From contig NZ_JABCJE010000001.1 in NCBI RefSeq assembly GCF_013377535.1, positions 744,001 through 808,000 of the forward strand: 64,000 bases of DNA. The letters run 5' to 3'. The notes beneath the pieces were generated by a model. It made no database searches. It had not been told where the DNA came from and saw only the letters and a list, made by a program, of their open reading frames with translations. The translations under genes and the position numbers were made by a program. Source of the stretch: Donghicola mangrovi. GTDB taxonomy: Bacteria > Pseudomonadota > Alphaproteobacteria > Rhodobacterales > Rhodobacteraceae. Shown here piece by piece: positions 34,127-44,136 of this stretch (positions are counted from its first letter, which is position 1; each line of letters opens with the position of its first letter).

Positions 34127-35170
34127 TCAGGTCCAGTCCAGAACAATTTTGCCGGACTTGCCCGAGCGCATGATCTCGAATGCTTCGGCGTAGTCGTTTT
34201 TGTTGAACCGGTGGGTGATGACACGGCTCACGTCGAGGCCGTTTTGCAGCATGGCAATCATCTTGTACCAGGTCTCGAAAATCTCGCGGCCATAGACGCC
34301 TTTGATGGTGATGGCCTTGAAGACGATGCGCGACCAATCCACGGGGCTCTTGCCCGGCGGTATCCCCAGCAGAGCGATCCGCCCGCCCATCACCAGCGCC
34401 TCGACCATCTGATCAAGCGCCTGCTGGCTGCCGGACATCTCTAGTCCCACGTCGAACCCCTGCTTCATCTTGAGGCGGGCGATGACGTCTTTCAGGTCTT
34501 CTTGGGCGACGTTCACGGGGGTCACATCCGCGACCTGACCAGCGAGGGCCAAGCGGTCGGGGTTCACATCCGTAATCACCACATGACGCGCACCTGCGTG
34601 GCGGGCAACGGCAGCGGCCATGATCCCAATGGGGCCTGCGCCGGTGATCAGCACGTCCTCGCCCAACAGATCAAAGCTCAGCGCCGTGTGAACCGCGTTC
34701 CCCAGCGGGTCGAGGATCGCGCCGATATCATCGCTGATCTCGTCGGGCAGGGGCACCACGTTGAACGCAGGCAGACGCAGGTATTCGGCAAACGCCCCCT
34801 GTTCATTCACCCCGATTCCCCGCGTTTCGGGGTCCAGATGGAACCGGCCCGCGCGGCTCTGGCGGCTGGTTTTGCCGATCAGGTGGCCTTCGCCACTGCA
34901 CCGTTGGCCAATGGATAGCCCTTCGACATTGCGGCCCATATCCACGATTTCACCGGCGAATTCGTGGCCGGTGACCAGCGGGACGGGAACGGTCTTCTGC
35001 GCCCACTCGTCCCAGTTCCAGATGTGAATGTCAGTCCCGCAGATGCCGGTTTTCTTGACGCGGATCAGCACATCGTCGGGGCCAATCTCGGGCACGGGGC
35101 GCTGTTCCTGCCAAAGGCCGACAGCGGGCTGCGCCTTGACCAGCGCGCTCATGGTGTTGGGGCGGGTCAT
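34127..35170 (-). CDS. tdh: L-threonine 3-dehydrogenase
   Basis: A 347-residue medium-chain dehydrogenase making 2-amino-3-ketobutyrate from threonine with NAD. Catalytic zinc ligands are present ([12 protein letters not shown]). The structural-zinc lobe, which in the E. coli enzyme has four Cys, here reads [19 protein letters not shown] with none, so this subunit probably lacks the structural zinc. The NAD fold carries [10 protein letters not shown]. The start overlaps the kbl stop (ATGA), so kbl and tdh are coupled and complete the threonine-to-glycine path. Confidence 0.94.
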   Translation of the reverse strand: MTRPNTMSALVKAQPAVGLWQEQRPVPEIGPDDVLIRVKKTGICGTDIHIWNWDEWAQKTVPVPLVTGHEFAGEIVDMGRNVEGLSIGQRCSGEGHLIGKTSRQSRAGRFHLDPETRGIGVNEQGAFAEYLRLPAFNVVPLPDEISDDIGAILDPLGNAVHTALSFDLLGEDVLITGAGPIGIMAAAVARHAGARHVVITDVNPDRLALAGQVADVTPVNVAQEDLKDVIARLKMKQGFDVGLEMSGSQQALDQMVEALVMGGRIALLGIPPGKSPVDWSRIVFKAITIKGVYGREIFETWYKMIAMLQNGLDVSRVITHRFNKNDYAEAFEIMRSGKSGKIVLDWT

Positions 35171-36354
35171 GCGATCACTCCGATCTTGCGGCCAGCGTTG
35201 GCAAAGGCGTTAAGGCCGAAATCCAGATCCTCTCGGGTCAGGGAGGCATTCATCTGGGTGCGGATGCGGGCTTGGCCCTTGGGGACAACGGGGAAGAAGA
35301 AGCCGGAGACATAGACACCCTGTTCGAACAGAGCGTTCGCCATGTCTTGGGCCTTTTGCGCCTCACCCAGCATGACGGGGATGATGGGGTGCTCACCGGG
35401 CAGCAGGTCAAAGCCCAGATCGGTCAGCCCCGCCCGCCAGTATTTTGCGTTCTCGAACAGTTGCGCACGCAGAGCGTCGCCCTGCTCCACAAGGTCCAGC
35501 GCCTTGATCCCGGCGGCCACCACCGACGGCGGCAGCGCGTTCGAGAACAGATAGGGCCGCGCGCGCTGGCGCAGCAGGTCGATCACGGGTTGGGGGCCAG
35601 CGATATAGCCGCCCAAAGCGCCACCCAAGGCCTTGCCCAAGGTGCCGGTCAGGATGTCCACATCGACACCTTGGTGTGCTGCGGTTCCTGCGCCTTTGGG
35701 ACCCATGAAGCCGGTCGAGTGGCAGTCATCCACCATGGTGATCGCGCCGTACTGCGCGGCCAAGTGGGTGATCTGCGGCAGGTTCGCCAGATAGCCGTCC
35801 ATGCTAAATACGCCGTCCGTGGCGATCATGATGTGGCGCGCGCCAGCCTCTCGGGCTTCGATCAGCTTGGCCTCCAGATCCGCCATGTCGGAATTGGCGT
35901 AGCGGTAGCGCCGCGCTTTGCACAGGCGGATGCCGTCAATGATCGAGGCATGGTTCAGCGCGTCCGAGATAATGGCATCCTCGGGCCCCAGCAGGGGTTC
36001 GAACAGTGCGCCATTCGCGTCGAAACAGGCGGCGAACAGGATCGCATCGTCCTTCCCCAGGAACTCGGCCAGTCGCTGCTCCAACTCGCGGTGCAGGTCC
36101 TGAGTGCCGCAAATAAACCGGACCGAAGCCATGCCGTACCCATGATCGTCCATCGCGCCTTTGGCTGCGGCGATCAGGTCGGGGTGGTCCGCTAGCCCAA
36201 GATAGTTGTTCGCGCAGAGGTTCAGAAGTTCGCGCCCGCCAACAGTCACGCGGCCCGCTTGGGGCGAAGTGATCAGGCGTTCGCGCTTCATCAAACCCTC
36301 TGCTTCGATCTCGTGCAGGGTCTGTTTGATCTGGTTCAGAAATGCCGTGGACAT
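35167..36354 (-). CDS. kbl: 2-amino-3-ketobutyrate coenzyme A ligase
   Basis: A 395-residue alpha-oxoamine synthase with PLP. Segments are [24 protein letters not shown] and [14 protein letters not shown], which holds the PLP lysine. It cleaves the tdh product with CoA to glycine and acetyl-CoA. I chose the ATG at 36354 ([13 protein letters not shown]); upstream in-frame residues come from the operator region. The regulator gene is 117 bases upstream on the same strand. Confidence 0.95.
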   Translation of the reverse strand: MSTAFLNQIKQTLHEIEAEGLMKRERLITSPQAGRVTVGGRELLNLCANNYLGLADHPDLIAAAKGAMDDHGYGMASVRFICGTQDLHRELEQRLAEFLGKDDAILFAACFDANGALFEPLLGPEDAIISDALNHASIIDGIRLCKARRYRYANSDMADLEAKLIEAREAGARHIMIATDGVFSMDGYLANLPQITHLAAQYGAITMVDDCHSTGFMGPKGAGTAAHQGVDVDILTGTLGKALGGALGGYIAGPQPVIDLLRQRARPYLFSNALPPSVVAAGIKALDLVEQGDALRAQLFENAKYWRAGLTDLGFDLLPGEHPIIPVMLGEAQKAQDMANALFEQGVYVSGFFFPVVPKGQARIRTQMNASLTREDLDFGLNAFANAGRKIGVIA

Positions 36355-36361
36355 GAATCGC

Positions 36362-36457
36362 CTCCGAATGAATTTCGGAGACGGTAGCATGGCGGATGAA
36401 ATTCCAAAATACTGGATTTCCAATTTCGGGGAAAATTTCCGTGATTTCGGAATTTCA
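36362..36457. promoter_or_regulatory. Inverted-repeat cluster upstream of kbl (candidate operator)
   Basis: Three elements: CTCCGAA-TGAA-TTTCGGAG (36362-36380), a perfect 9-base inverted repeat TGAAATTCC (36397-36405) with GGAATTTCA (36449-36457), and GGAAAATTTCC (36430-36440) between them. The gap is AT-rich compared with its flanks. It fits control of kbl-tdh by the adjacent XRE-cupin regulator. Confidence 0.55.
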
Positions 36458-36471
36458 TGTCTGTGGGCTGA

Positions 36472-37050
36472 TCAGGCGTCCTGCACGACCAGGAAAACCT
36501 GTGCGGGGCCAGCCTCGGCGCTGATGGTGTGGGGCTGGTCCACGGGGTAGCGCGCCGTATCACCGGGACCGAGCAATTCGACCTGCTGGCCTGCCTTGAT
36601 CCGCACGTTGCCCGTGATCACCGTCAGATGCTCTCGGGCGCCGCGTTTGTGGGGGGCGCTGTCCAGAATGCCGTTTTCCTTGAATCGAATGTCATAGACC
36701 TCGTGCCGGCCGACTTCCTCTGGCGGGGACAGGATCCGGATTGAGCATCCCTGACCCGCATTGGCGATCAGCGGCACGTGGGCGTTGCGCAGAACCTCGA
36801 TCCCTGCGGGTTCGTCCACGCCCTCAAGCAGCCCCGCGAAATCCACCTGCAAGGCGCGGGTCAGGTTCCACAGAGTCGCGATGGTGGGGCTGGATTCCCC
36901 ACGCTCGATCTGGCTGACCATGCTGCGGGACACGCCCGACAGTTTCGCCACAGCGTCCAGCGACAGTCCTTTGTCCCGACGCGCGGTGCGCAGGCGGGTG
37001 GGCAGCAGGGACAGGACTTCGGTTTCGGGGGTGGAGGAATTATCCGTCAT
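36472..37050 (-). CDS. XRE-family regulator with C-terminal cupin domain
   Basis: A 192-residue regulator. An N-terminal helix-turn-helix spans about residues 15-75 (LSLDAVAKLSGVSRSMVSQIERG). A C-terminal cupin (EVYDIRFKENGILDSAPHKRG to ISAEAGPAQVFLVVQDA) probably senses a small ligand. Genes of this type often control adjacent catabolic operons. Position on the same strand, 117 bases ahead of kbl-tdh with inverted repeats between, suggests threonine or glycine control (inference). I chose the ATG at 37050; the frame stays open upstream but is antisense to the thiolase. Confidence 0.88.
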   Translation of the reverse strand: MTDNSSTPETEVLSLLPTRLRTARRDKGLSLDAVAKLSGVSRSMVSQIERGESSPTIATLWNLTRALQVDFAGLLEGVDEPAGIEVLRNAHVPLIANAGQGCSIRILSPPEEVGRHEVYDIRFKENGILDSAPHKRGAREHLTVITGNVRIKAGQQVELLGPGDTARYPVDQPHTISAEAGPAQVFLVVQDA

Positions 37051-37200
37051 AGCGGAACTAAGCCTTTGCGCGTGCGGCAAGTCAAGTCGCCGGAAAGGCC
37101 CCCCGTGACGCTGCGACATAAAAATCATGACCCCACGTTTTAATGACAGGCCAAAGGGCGCGGCGTTAGGCTGTCCGCAACCAGAGGGGAGGAGCAACCC

Positions 37201-38373
37201 ATGACAGGTATCGTAATTTTGGGCGGTGCGCGCACCGCGATTGGCACCTTTGGCGGCAGTCTGGCCGCGATTGAACCGGCGGCCTTGGGCACCATCACAG
37301 CCAAAGCCGCGATGGAGCGGGCGGGCGTTGCCCCCGAGCAGATTGGCCATGTCGTCTATGGCCACATCATCAACACCCAGCCCCGCGATATGTACCTGTC
37401 GCGCGTGGCCGCGATGGACGCTGGCATTCCCGACACCGTGCCCGCGATGAACGTGAACCGGCTCTGTGGTTCGGGCGTGCAGGCGATTATTTCGTCGGCG
37501 CAATCGTTGATGCTGGGGGATGCCGAATTCGCTCTGGCTGGCGGGGCCGAGAGCATGAGCCGCTCGCCCTATATCGTGCCGGGGGCGCGGTGGGGCGTGA
37601 AGATGGGCGATATGCAGGCGCAGGACATGATGCTGGGGGCGCTGAACTGCCCCTTTGGCACCGGCCACATGGGTATTACCGCCGAGAATGTCGCCTCCGA
37701 GCATAACGTCAGCCGAGAGGATCAGGACGCCTTTGCCGTGGAAAGCCAGCGGCGCACGGCTGCGGCGATCGAGGCGGGCCATTTCGCCGATCAGATCGTG
37801 CCGGTCGAGGTGATGCGCAAGCGCGATCTGGTGCCCTTTGTCACCGACGAACACCCCAAAGCGACCACCTTGGAAACGCTCGCCGGTCTGCGTCCCGCGT
37901 TCCAGAAGGGCGGCACTGTCACCGCCGGGAACGCGAGCGGCCTGAACGATGGCGCGGCGTCTCTGGTCCTGGCCCGCGAGGATGCGGCGGAGAAGGCGGG
38001 CCTGACGCCCCGCGCCCGCATCATCGGTTACGCCCACGCAGGTGTCCGGCCAGAGGTCATGGGCATCGGCCCCGTGCCCGCCGTTCAGGCGCTGTTGGCG
38101 AAAACCGGACTGACCGTGGACGACTTCGACGTGATTGAATCGAACGAAGCCTTCGCCGCGCAGGCCATCGCCGTGAACCGCGCCTTGGGACTGGACCCCG
38201 CCAAGGTGAACCCCAACGGCGGCGCCATCGCGATGGGCCATCCCGTGGGCGCGACCGGCGCGATCATCACCGTCAAAGCCATGTACGAGCTAGAGCGGAT
38301 CGGCGGCAAACGCGCCCTGATCACCATGTGCATCGGCGGCGGCCAAGGCATCGCGCTGGCCATCGAGCGCTAA
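37201..38373 (+). CDS. Acetyl-CoA acetyltransferase / beta-ketothiolase
   Basis: A 390-residue thiolase. The nucleophile Cys is in NRLCGSGVQAI (near residue 88), His in GHPVGATGA and the second Cys in CIGGGQGIAL. It makes acetoacetyl-CoA or a longer 3-ketoacyl-CoA, feeding polyhydroxybutyrate or the ethylmalonyl-CoA pathway. It resembles the BktB group, but chain-length preference cannot be read. RBS GGGGAGGAG is strong. It is divergent from the XRE regulator with a 150-base gap. Confidence 0.92.
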   Translation: MTGIVILGGARTAIGTFGGSLAAIEPAALGTITAKAAMERAGVAPEQIGHVVYGHIINTQPRDMYLSRVAAMDAGIPDTVPAMNVNRLCGSGVQAIISSAQSLMLGDAEFALAGGAESMSRSPYIVPGARWGVKMGDMQAQDMMLGALNCPFGTGHMGITAENVASEHNVSREDQDAFAVESQRRTAAAIEAGHFADQIVPVEVMRKRDLVPFVTDEHPKATTLETLAGLRPAFQKGGTVTAGNASGLNDGAASLVLAREDAAEKAGLTPRARIIGYAHAGVRPEVMGIGPVPAVQALLAKTGLTVDDFDVIESNEAFAAQAIAVNRALGLDPAKVNPNGGAIAMGHPVGATGAIITVKAMYELERIGGKRALITMCIGGGQGIALAIER

Positions 38374-38445
38374 ACCGCCCGAATTTTAAGGGCCTATTCA
38401 CCCTGTTCCGTCAGGTTGCCTGCATACGGAACAGGGAATCGTCCT

Positions 38446-40995
38446 ATGGATCTGGCCTCCAGACTGGCTCAGGAGCGGCGCGCGCGGCTCGCTGCGGAAC
38501 GCTTGCTCGAGATGAAGCAGGAAGAACTGAGTGCGGCCAATCGCAAGCTTGGCCGTCACGCAGAGGCTTTGTCCGCCGACCTTGCCGAAACCCGCCAAGA
38601 GGTCGAAACCATCCGCAAAGACCACAGCCGCGTTCTGATCGACCTTGGGGTCGCGATGACCAAGGCCGAGGTCGCCGAAATGCGCCTGTGGCAGGCGCTC
38701 GAGGCGGTGCAGGACGGCTTTGCCCTGTTTGATGAAAATGCCCGCCTAATCTTGGCGAACCGCGCCTATCTGAACATCTTTGACGGTCTGTCCGACATCC
38801 AGGAAGGGGTCAGTTACACCAGCATTATCCATGCTTTGGCCTTCGAAGGGACGGTGGATTTGCAGGGTGAAACGGCCTCGGACTGGTGTCAGCGGATGAT
38901 CCAGCGTTGGCAAACCCCGACGCCAGAACCCGAGGTTCTGCGCCTCTGGAATGGTCAGTTCATCAAGCTGGTCGATCAGCGCACCCCCCAAGGCGGGATG
39001 GTGACACTGGGGATCAACGTGACCGATCTGATGCGCTTGTGGGCCGCTGTGCATTCCGTGCCGGACGGATTTATTCTGTATGATCAAGATGATCGCCTGA
39101 TCACCTGCAACGATACTTTCCGCGAATACTACGCCGACACCGCGCCCGCGCTGATCCCCGGTGCGAATTTCGAGGATATCTTGCGCTTTGGTCTGGACCG
39201 CGGCCAATACGCCGAGGCTTTGGGCCACGAGGAGGAATGGCTGGAACGCCGTCTGTCCCGTCACCGCCTTGGCACCGAGCACGAACAGCAAATGAGCGAC
39301 GGTCGCTGGCTGCGCATTCTGGAGCATATGACCCCCGACGGCGGCCGCGTGGGCCTGCGCGTGGACATCACCCAGACCAAACGGACCCAAGCCGAACTCA
39401 AAGACGCCAAGGTCCGCGCCGAGGCCGCATCGCGGGCGAAGTCCAGCTTCCTTGCAAACATGAGCCACGAAATCCGCACGCCGATGAACGGTGTCATGGG
39501 GATGGCCGATTTGCTGGGGGACACCGATCTGGATGAAGAGCAGCGCCTTTACGTGGATACGATCCGCAATTCGGCCGAGGCTCTGCTGGTCATCATTAAC
39601 GACGTTCTCGATTATTCCAAGATCGAGGCGGGCAAGATGGCCCTGCACAACACCCCCTTCGATCTGGAGCGGTGCATCCACGAAATCCTCATGCTCCTCC
39701 AGCCCAAAGCGCGGGAAAAGGGTCTGTCGCTGCTGCTGGATTACGACCTTTTCATGCCCACGCGGTTCATCGGTGATCCGGGGCGCATCCGGCAGATATT
39801 AACCAACCTCATCGGAAATGCGGTGAAATTCACGGAAACGGGTCATGTTCTGGTTCGCGTCACCGGTCATAAATCGGATGGAGCGGCCAACGTCCACGTG
39901 CTGATCGAAGACACCGGCATCGGCATCGCCCCTGACATGATTGAGCACATTTTTGGCGAGTTCAATCAGGTCGAGGATGACCGGAACCGCAAATTCGAGG
40001 GCACTGGCTTGGGGCTGGCCATCACCCGCCGCCTGATCGACCTGATGCGAGGGGACCTCTGGTGCGAATCCGAACCGGACAAGGGCACTTGCTTCGGGTT
40101 CCGCGTGCCCCTTCCCGAAGAGGGCAATTCTGCCCCTCCCCCCGCCGTCGGCCAACGCATCCGCCGCGCCCTGATCGCGGATGATCAGTCGACGAACTTG
40201 ACCATTCTGGAAAAGCAGCTGTCCCTCATGGGGATTGAGGTTACGGCGGTCCACGATGGCCCCGCGGTTTTGGCCGTTCTGCAGGATGATCCCCGCTATG
40301 ACGTGCTGCTGACCGATCACCATATGCCGGGGATGGATGGGCTGGAGCTGGCTCAGGCGCTCACGGACCAAGGGATTGGCCTACCGATGGTGCTGCTGTC
40401 CTCGAACCCCGGGGCGGCGGCGAACGACCCATCCAAGCACCTGTTCAAACGCATCCTGCAAAAGCCGATCCCGAGGGACTTCCTGTACACCACGCTGCAG
40501 GATCTTGCCGAAACGGCGCCCGAACCGGTGGTCGAGGTGAAGCCTGCGGAACCCTCCGCAGACATGCCCCTGCGGGTTCTTGCGGCCGAGGATAACAAGA
40601 CCAACCAACTGGTTTTCAGCAAGATGGTTAAGGGTGCGGGGATCGACCTGACCTTTGCCAATAACGGGGCCGAGGCGGTGGATCTGTTCCCAAAAATCCG
40701 CCCCGATTTGGTGTTCATGGATATCTCGATGCCCGGCATGGACGGCAAAGAGGCCACCCGCCGGATCCGCACAGAAGAAGCCGCACAAAACTGGCCCCGC
40801 ACCCCCGTGATCGCCATGACGGCCCATGCCTTGCCCGAGGATAAGGCAGAAATGCTAGAGGCCGGGGCGGACCAGTATCTCACAAAACCCCTGCGCAAAG
40901 CAGAGGTTCTGGAGCAGATTGAACTGCGGAAACAAGAGCTTCAGACGGCGGGGCGCACGAAGACCAGTTTGTCGCCCTCGCTCAGGTCGGGCTGA
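38446..40995 (+). CDS. Hybrid sensor histidine kinase with two receiver domains
   Basis: An 849-residue cytosolic kinase without membrane segments. An N-terminal coiled coil (about residues 10-85) is followed by two PAS_7-type domains, the dimerisation/phosphoacceptor helix (FLANMSHEIRTPMNGVMGM), a HATPase domain (DTGIGIAP, GTGLGLAI) and two receivers. Phosphoacceptor Asp residues are in LLTDHHMPGMDG and VFMDISMPGMDG. The signal is unknown. I chose the ATG at 38446; a TTG at 38416 would add ten residues. The 3' end overlaps the convergent yaaA by 55 bases. Confidence 0.9.
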   Translation: MDLASRLAQERRARLAAERLLEMKQEELSAANRKLGRHAEALSADLAETRQEVETIRKDHSRVLIDLGVAMTKAEVAEMRLWQALEAVQDGFALFDENARLILANRAYLNIFDGLSDIQEGVSYTSIIHALAFEGTVDLQGETASDWCQRMIQRWQTPTPEPEVLRLWNGQFIKLVDQRTPQGGMVTLGINVTDLMRLWAAVHSVPDGFILYDQDDRLITCNDTFREYYADTAPALIPGANFEDILRFGLDRGQYAEALGHEEEWLERRLSRHRLGTEHEQQMSDGRWLRILEHMTPDGGRVGLRVDITQTKRTQAELKDAKVRAEAASRAKSSFLANMSHEIRTPMNGVMGMADLLGDTDLDEEQRLYVDTIRNSAEALLVIINDVLDYSKIEAGKMALHNTPFDLERCIHEILMLLQPKAREKGLSLLLDYDLFMPTRFIGDPGRIRQILTNLIGNAVKFTETGHVLVRVTGHKSDGAANVHVLIEDTGIGIAPDMIEHIFGEFNQVEDDRNRKFEGTGLGLAITRRLIDLMRGDLWCESEPDKGTCFGFRVPLPEEGNSAPPPAVGQRIRRALIADDQSTNLTILEKQLSLMGIEVTAVHDGPAVLAVLQDDPRYDVLLTDHHMPGMDGLELAQALTDQGIGLPMVLLSSNPGAAANDPSKHLFKRILQKPIPRDFLYTTLQDLAETAPEPVVEVKPAEPSADMPLRVLAAEDNKTNQLVFSKMVKGAGIDLTFANNGAEAVDLFPKIRPDLVFMDISMPGMDGKEATRRIRTEEAAQNWPRTPVIAMTAHALPEDKAEMLEAGADQYLTKPLRKAEVLEQIELRKQELQTAGRTKTSLSPSLRSG

Positions 40996-41696
40996 TAAGC
41001 ATAGCCCCCAAGGTCAAAATCCTTCAGCGCCTCCGGATCGGTCAGCCGGTTTTCCATCATAAAGCGCGCCATCGAGCCACGGGCCTTTTTGGCGTAGAAG
41101 CTGACGATCTTGGGCGTGCCGTTCTTTTCTTCCATGAACACGGGGGAGATGACCCGCAGGTTCAAGGCCTTCTGGTCCACGGCGCCAAAGTATTCCTGAC
41201 TGGCGCAATTAACCAAGATATCGGTTTTCGCGGCCTGACCTTGGGCATTCAATGCCTCGGACAACCGCGGACCCCAATAGTCATAGAGGTTCTTGCCGCG
41301 CGGGTTTTTCAGGCGGCTTCCCATTTCCAGACGGTAGGGTTCAATCGCATCGCGGGGACGCAACACCCCGTAAAGGCCGGACAAAATCCGCAAATGGTCG
41401 TCGGCCCAACGCATCGCGTCTTCGTCCAGCGTCTTGGCCTCGAGCCCCTGATAGGTGTCGCCGGCAAAGGCATAGACGGCGGCCTTGCGATCCTGTTCAC
41501 CAAAATTGGCGAAACGCTCTTCGTTCAGTTTTCCCAGGGCATCGCTAATATGCATCAGCTTCGACAGATCGGCAGCAGTCAGTTCGCGGGCCACTCCGGC
41601 CAATTCAACGGCGCTCTCCCAGAAATCGGGGGTGGTTGTGGTGCCGTCGCGGGGCTCCATGTCCATCTTTTTGGCGGGCGAAAGGACTGCCAGCAT
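40941..41696 (-). CDS. yaaA: Peroxide stress protein YaaA
   Basis: A 251-residue DUF328/UPF0246 protein with the family start MLAVLSPAKKMD and YLVNCAS-like segment (ILVNCASQEYF). In E. coli YaaA lowers free iron and limits oxidative damage during peroxide stress. I chose the ATG at 41696, preceded by AAGGAG. Its last 55 bases overlap the convergent kinase gene; both frames are intact. Confidence 0.92.
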   Translation of the reverse strand: MLAVLSPAKKMDMEPRDGTTTTPDFWESAVELAGVARELTAADLSKLMHISDALGKLNEERFANFGEQDRKAAVYAFAGDTYQGLEAKTLDEDAMRWADDHLRILSGLYGVLRPRDAIEPYRLEMGSRLKNPRGKNLYDYWGPRLSEALNAQGQAAKTDILVNCASQEYFGAVDQKALNLRVISPVFMEEKNGTPKIVSFYAKKARGSMARFMMENRLTDPEALKDFDLGGYAYQPDLSEGDKLVFVRPAV

Positions 41697-41724
41697 GTCT
41701 GTCTCCTTAGTCTTTCGCTCGGAT

Positions 41725-43764
41725 TTAGCCCGCCTCCCGCAGGACGTCCAGAAACGCCTCGCCAAATCGTTCGGCGCGGCGATCCCCGAGCAGGCGCACC
41801 ATCGTCTGGGTGTCGCGCGGCCGCAGTTCGGCGATCTTGGCAAGTTGCGACGAAGAGCAACTGAGCGGCTTGTCCATTCCGTCAGCCCCGCGCAGCAGTT
41901 CCGCCTGAACCTCGAGCAGCGCATCGTAAAGGTTCGCGGCGTTCCGGCCCGCCAATTTGCGGCGGCTGGGGTGCAGGGCGGCGGCCTCGCCGTTAATCAC
42001 GTGCAGGAAATCCGAGCCATATCGCTCCAGCTTCTTCGCGCCCACACCTGAAATCCGCGCCATGTCGTCGAGGTTCGCGGGGCGGCGCTCTGCCATCTCG
42101 ATCAGGGTCTTGTCGTTGAAGATGACATAGGCGGGAACACTGGCGGCTTCGGCCAAGGCGCGGCGCTTGGCCTTCAGCGCAGATAGCAAGGGCATATCTT
42201 CTTCGGACACCATCATCTTGATGGCAGGGCGGCGAGACGAGACAGATATTGTGTCGCGGCGCAGGGTAATGGATTGCTCACCCTTCAGGATCGGGATCGC
42301 AGGATCGGTCATGCGCAGGGCGCCGTGGCGTTCGGGATCGGGGCGGACCAGATCGTGGCCCATCATCTGGCGGAACACGGCTTGCCAGCCTCGGCGGTCG
42401 AATTCCTTGCCCACGCCAAAGGTCGGTAGGCCGTCGTGCCCACGGTCGCGCACTTTGTCGGTGGCGTTGCCGGTCAGGATGTCGATCAGGTGGCCAGAGC
42501 CGAAATATTCACCGGTGCGCAGGATGGCGGACAGGGCTTTGCGGACGGCTTCGGTGCCGTCGAATGTCTCGGGCGGCTGATCGCAGAGGTCGCAATTCCC
42601 GCAGGGTTCGCTGGTTTCGCCGAAATAGGACAGCAGGGATTGGCGGCGGCAGGTGACGGCTTCGGCAAGACCTAGCAGGGAGTTCAGGCGCGCGTGGTCG
42701 GCTGCGCGGCGTTCGGGGGGCGCGAGCCCTTCGTCGATCTGGTTGCGGCGCAGGCGTATGTCGTCGGGGCCGAATAGTGTTAGGGTTTCGGCGGGGGCGC
42801 CGTCACGGCCGGCGCGACCGATTTCCTGATAGTATGCTTCGATGGACTTGGGCAGGTCCGCGTGGGCGACCCAGCGGATGTCCGGTTTGTCGATGCCCAT
42901 CCCGAACGCGACGGTGGCGACGACAATCAGCCCGTCCTCTTGTTGAAAGCGGCGTTCCACGTCGCGGCGGTCGTCGGGGTCCATGCCACCGTGATAGTGG
43001 CAGGACAGGTGGCCTTCGTCCCGCAAAGCTTTGGACAGGCCCTCGGTTTTGGCACGGGTGCCGCAGTAGATGATGCCGGAACGGCCACGCCGTGCGGCAG
43101 CATAGGACAGGATCTGGTTGCGCGGGTTTTCCTTGGCAGCAAAGGCCAAGTGGATGTTCGGGCGGTCAAAGCCGCGCAGAAACGATGTCGGTTGGACGCC
43201 GCCGAACAGCTTTTGAACGATTTCGTCTTGGGTTTCGGCGTCTGCGGTGGCGGTGAACGCGGCCAGAGGCACGTTCAGAGCCTGCCGCAGTTCGCCGATG
43301 CGCAAGTAATCGGGTCGGAAATCGTGGCCCCATTGGCTGACGCAGTGGGCCTCGTCTACCGCGATCAGGCTGGTGCCGACGTTGCGCAGCAGTCGCTCCG
43401 TCCCCATCGAAGCCAGACGTTCGGGAGCCATATAGAGCAGCTTGATCTCGCCGCGGTGCAGAGCATCCATGACGGCTTCGTTTTCCTCGGGCGTGTTGCC
43501 CGAGGTCAGGGCGCCTGCGCCAACACCCGCCTCTCGCAGCCCCCTCACCTGATCGCGCATCAGGGCGATCAGCGGGGAAATCACGACCGTGACGCCTTCG
43601 CGCACCAAGGCGGGCAACTGGAAGCACAGGGATTTACCCCCGCCCGTGGGCATGATGGCCAGCACGTTCTGCCCGCCGGTGACGGCTTCGACGATTTCTT
43701 GCTGTCCGGGGCGAAAGGCATCGAATCCGAATACCTGCCGCAACAGATCATGTGCGTGCTGCAT
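41725..43764 (-). CDS. recQ: ATP-dependent DNA helicase RecQ
   Basis: A 679-residue SF2 helicase for recombination and fork repair. Walker A is MPTGGGKSLCFQLP, the DEAH box VDEAHCVSQWGHDFRPDY, and the aromatic loop is included. The zinc-binding RQC region has CRRQSLLSYF and CGNCDLC. Two HRDC-like regions follow (one around MPLLSALKAKRRALAE, one at the C-terminus), more than the single HRDC of the E. coli enzyme. The ATG at 43764 (MQHAHDLLRQVFG) matches the family start. Confidence 0.95.
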   Translation of the reverse strand: MQHAHDLLRQVFGFDAFRPGQQEIVEAVTGGQNVLAIMPTGGGKSLCFQLPALVREGVTVVISPLIALMRDQVRGLREAGVGAGALTSGNTPEENEAVMDALHRGEIKLLYMAPERLASMGTERLLRNVGTSLIAVDEAHCVSQWGHDFRPDYLRIGELRQALNVPLAAFTATADAETQDEIVQKLFGGVQPTSFLRGFDRPNIHLAFAAKENPRNQILSYAAARRGRSGIIYCGTRAKTEGLSKALRDEGHLSCHYHGGMDPDDRRDVERRFQQEDGLIVVATVAFGMGIDKPDIRWVAHADLPKSIEAYYQEIGRAGRDGAPAETLTLFGPDDIRLRRNQIDEGLAPPERRAADHARLNSLLGLAEAVTCRRQSLLSYFGETSEPCGNCDLCDQPPETFDGTEAVRKALSAILRTGEYFGSGHLIDILTGNATDKVRDRGHDGLPTFGVGKEFDRRGWQAVFRQMMGHDLVRPDPERHGALRMTDPAIPILKGEQSITLRRDTISVSSRRPAIKMMVSEEDMPLLSALKAKRRALAEAASVPAYVIFNDKTLIEMAERRPANLDDMARISGVGAKKLERYGSDFLHVINGEAAALHPSRRKLAGRNAANLYDALLEVQAELLRGADGMDKPLSCSSSQLAKIAELRPRDTQTMVRLLGDRRAERFGEAFLDVLREAG

Positions 43765-43848
43765 GGGGTGTCTACTGGGATACTGCTCGAGGTGGGCGCG
43801 ACTGTCCCACACCAAGACTCGGCAGGCAAGGGGCCGAAGCCCCAAGAT

Positions 43849-44136
43849 TTAGAGGAACAGCGCGATATTGTTCTGCAGAATGATCCGGATCGCGATCAGG
43901 ATGATGAAGGCGACCAGCGGGGCCAGATCCAGACCCGGGGTCGCAGGCAGAATGCGGCGGATGGGGGCATAGATCGGCTCTAGCAGGCGGTTCAGACCGT
44001 CCCAGATTTGACGGACCAAGGGCTGGTACAGGTTCAGCACCTGGAAACTGATCAGCCAGCTCATGACGATATGGGCGATCATGACGAACCACACCACGTC
44101 AAGGATCAGCATGAGGATCTGGTAAAGCGAAGTCAT
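43849..44136 (-). CDS. YggT family membrane protein
   Basis: A 95-residue protein with two hydrophobic hairpins (ILMLILDVVWFVMIAHIVMSW and LVAFIILIAIRIILQ) around RLLEPIYAPIRRILP, the YggT core. Members are linked to osmotic tolerance and cell division, but the mechanism is unclear. The ATG at 44136 begins the family domain; an upstream in-frame ATG adds 37 poorly conserved-looking residues. It lies 84 bases upstream of recQ on the same strand. Confidence 0.88.
   Translation of the reverse strand: MTSLYQILMLILDVVWFVMIAHIVMSWLISFQVLNLYQPLVRQIWDGLNRLLEPIYAPIRRILPATPGLDLAPLVAFIILIAIRIILQNNIALFL

Noticed and set aside
36472-38241. Extension of the XRE regulator to 589 codons
   Set aside because: The upstream part is antisense to the thiolase, and the helix-turn-helix begins right after the ATG at 37050.
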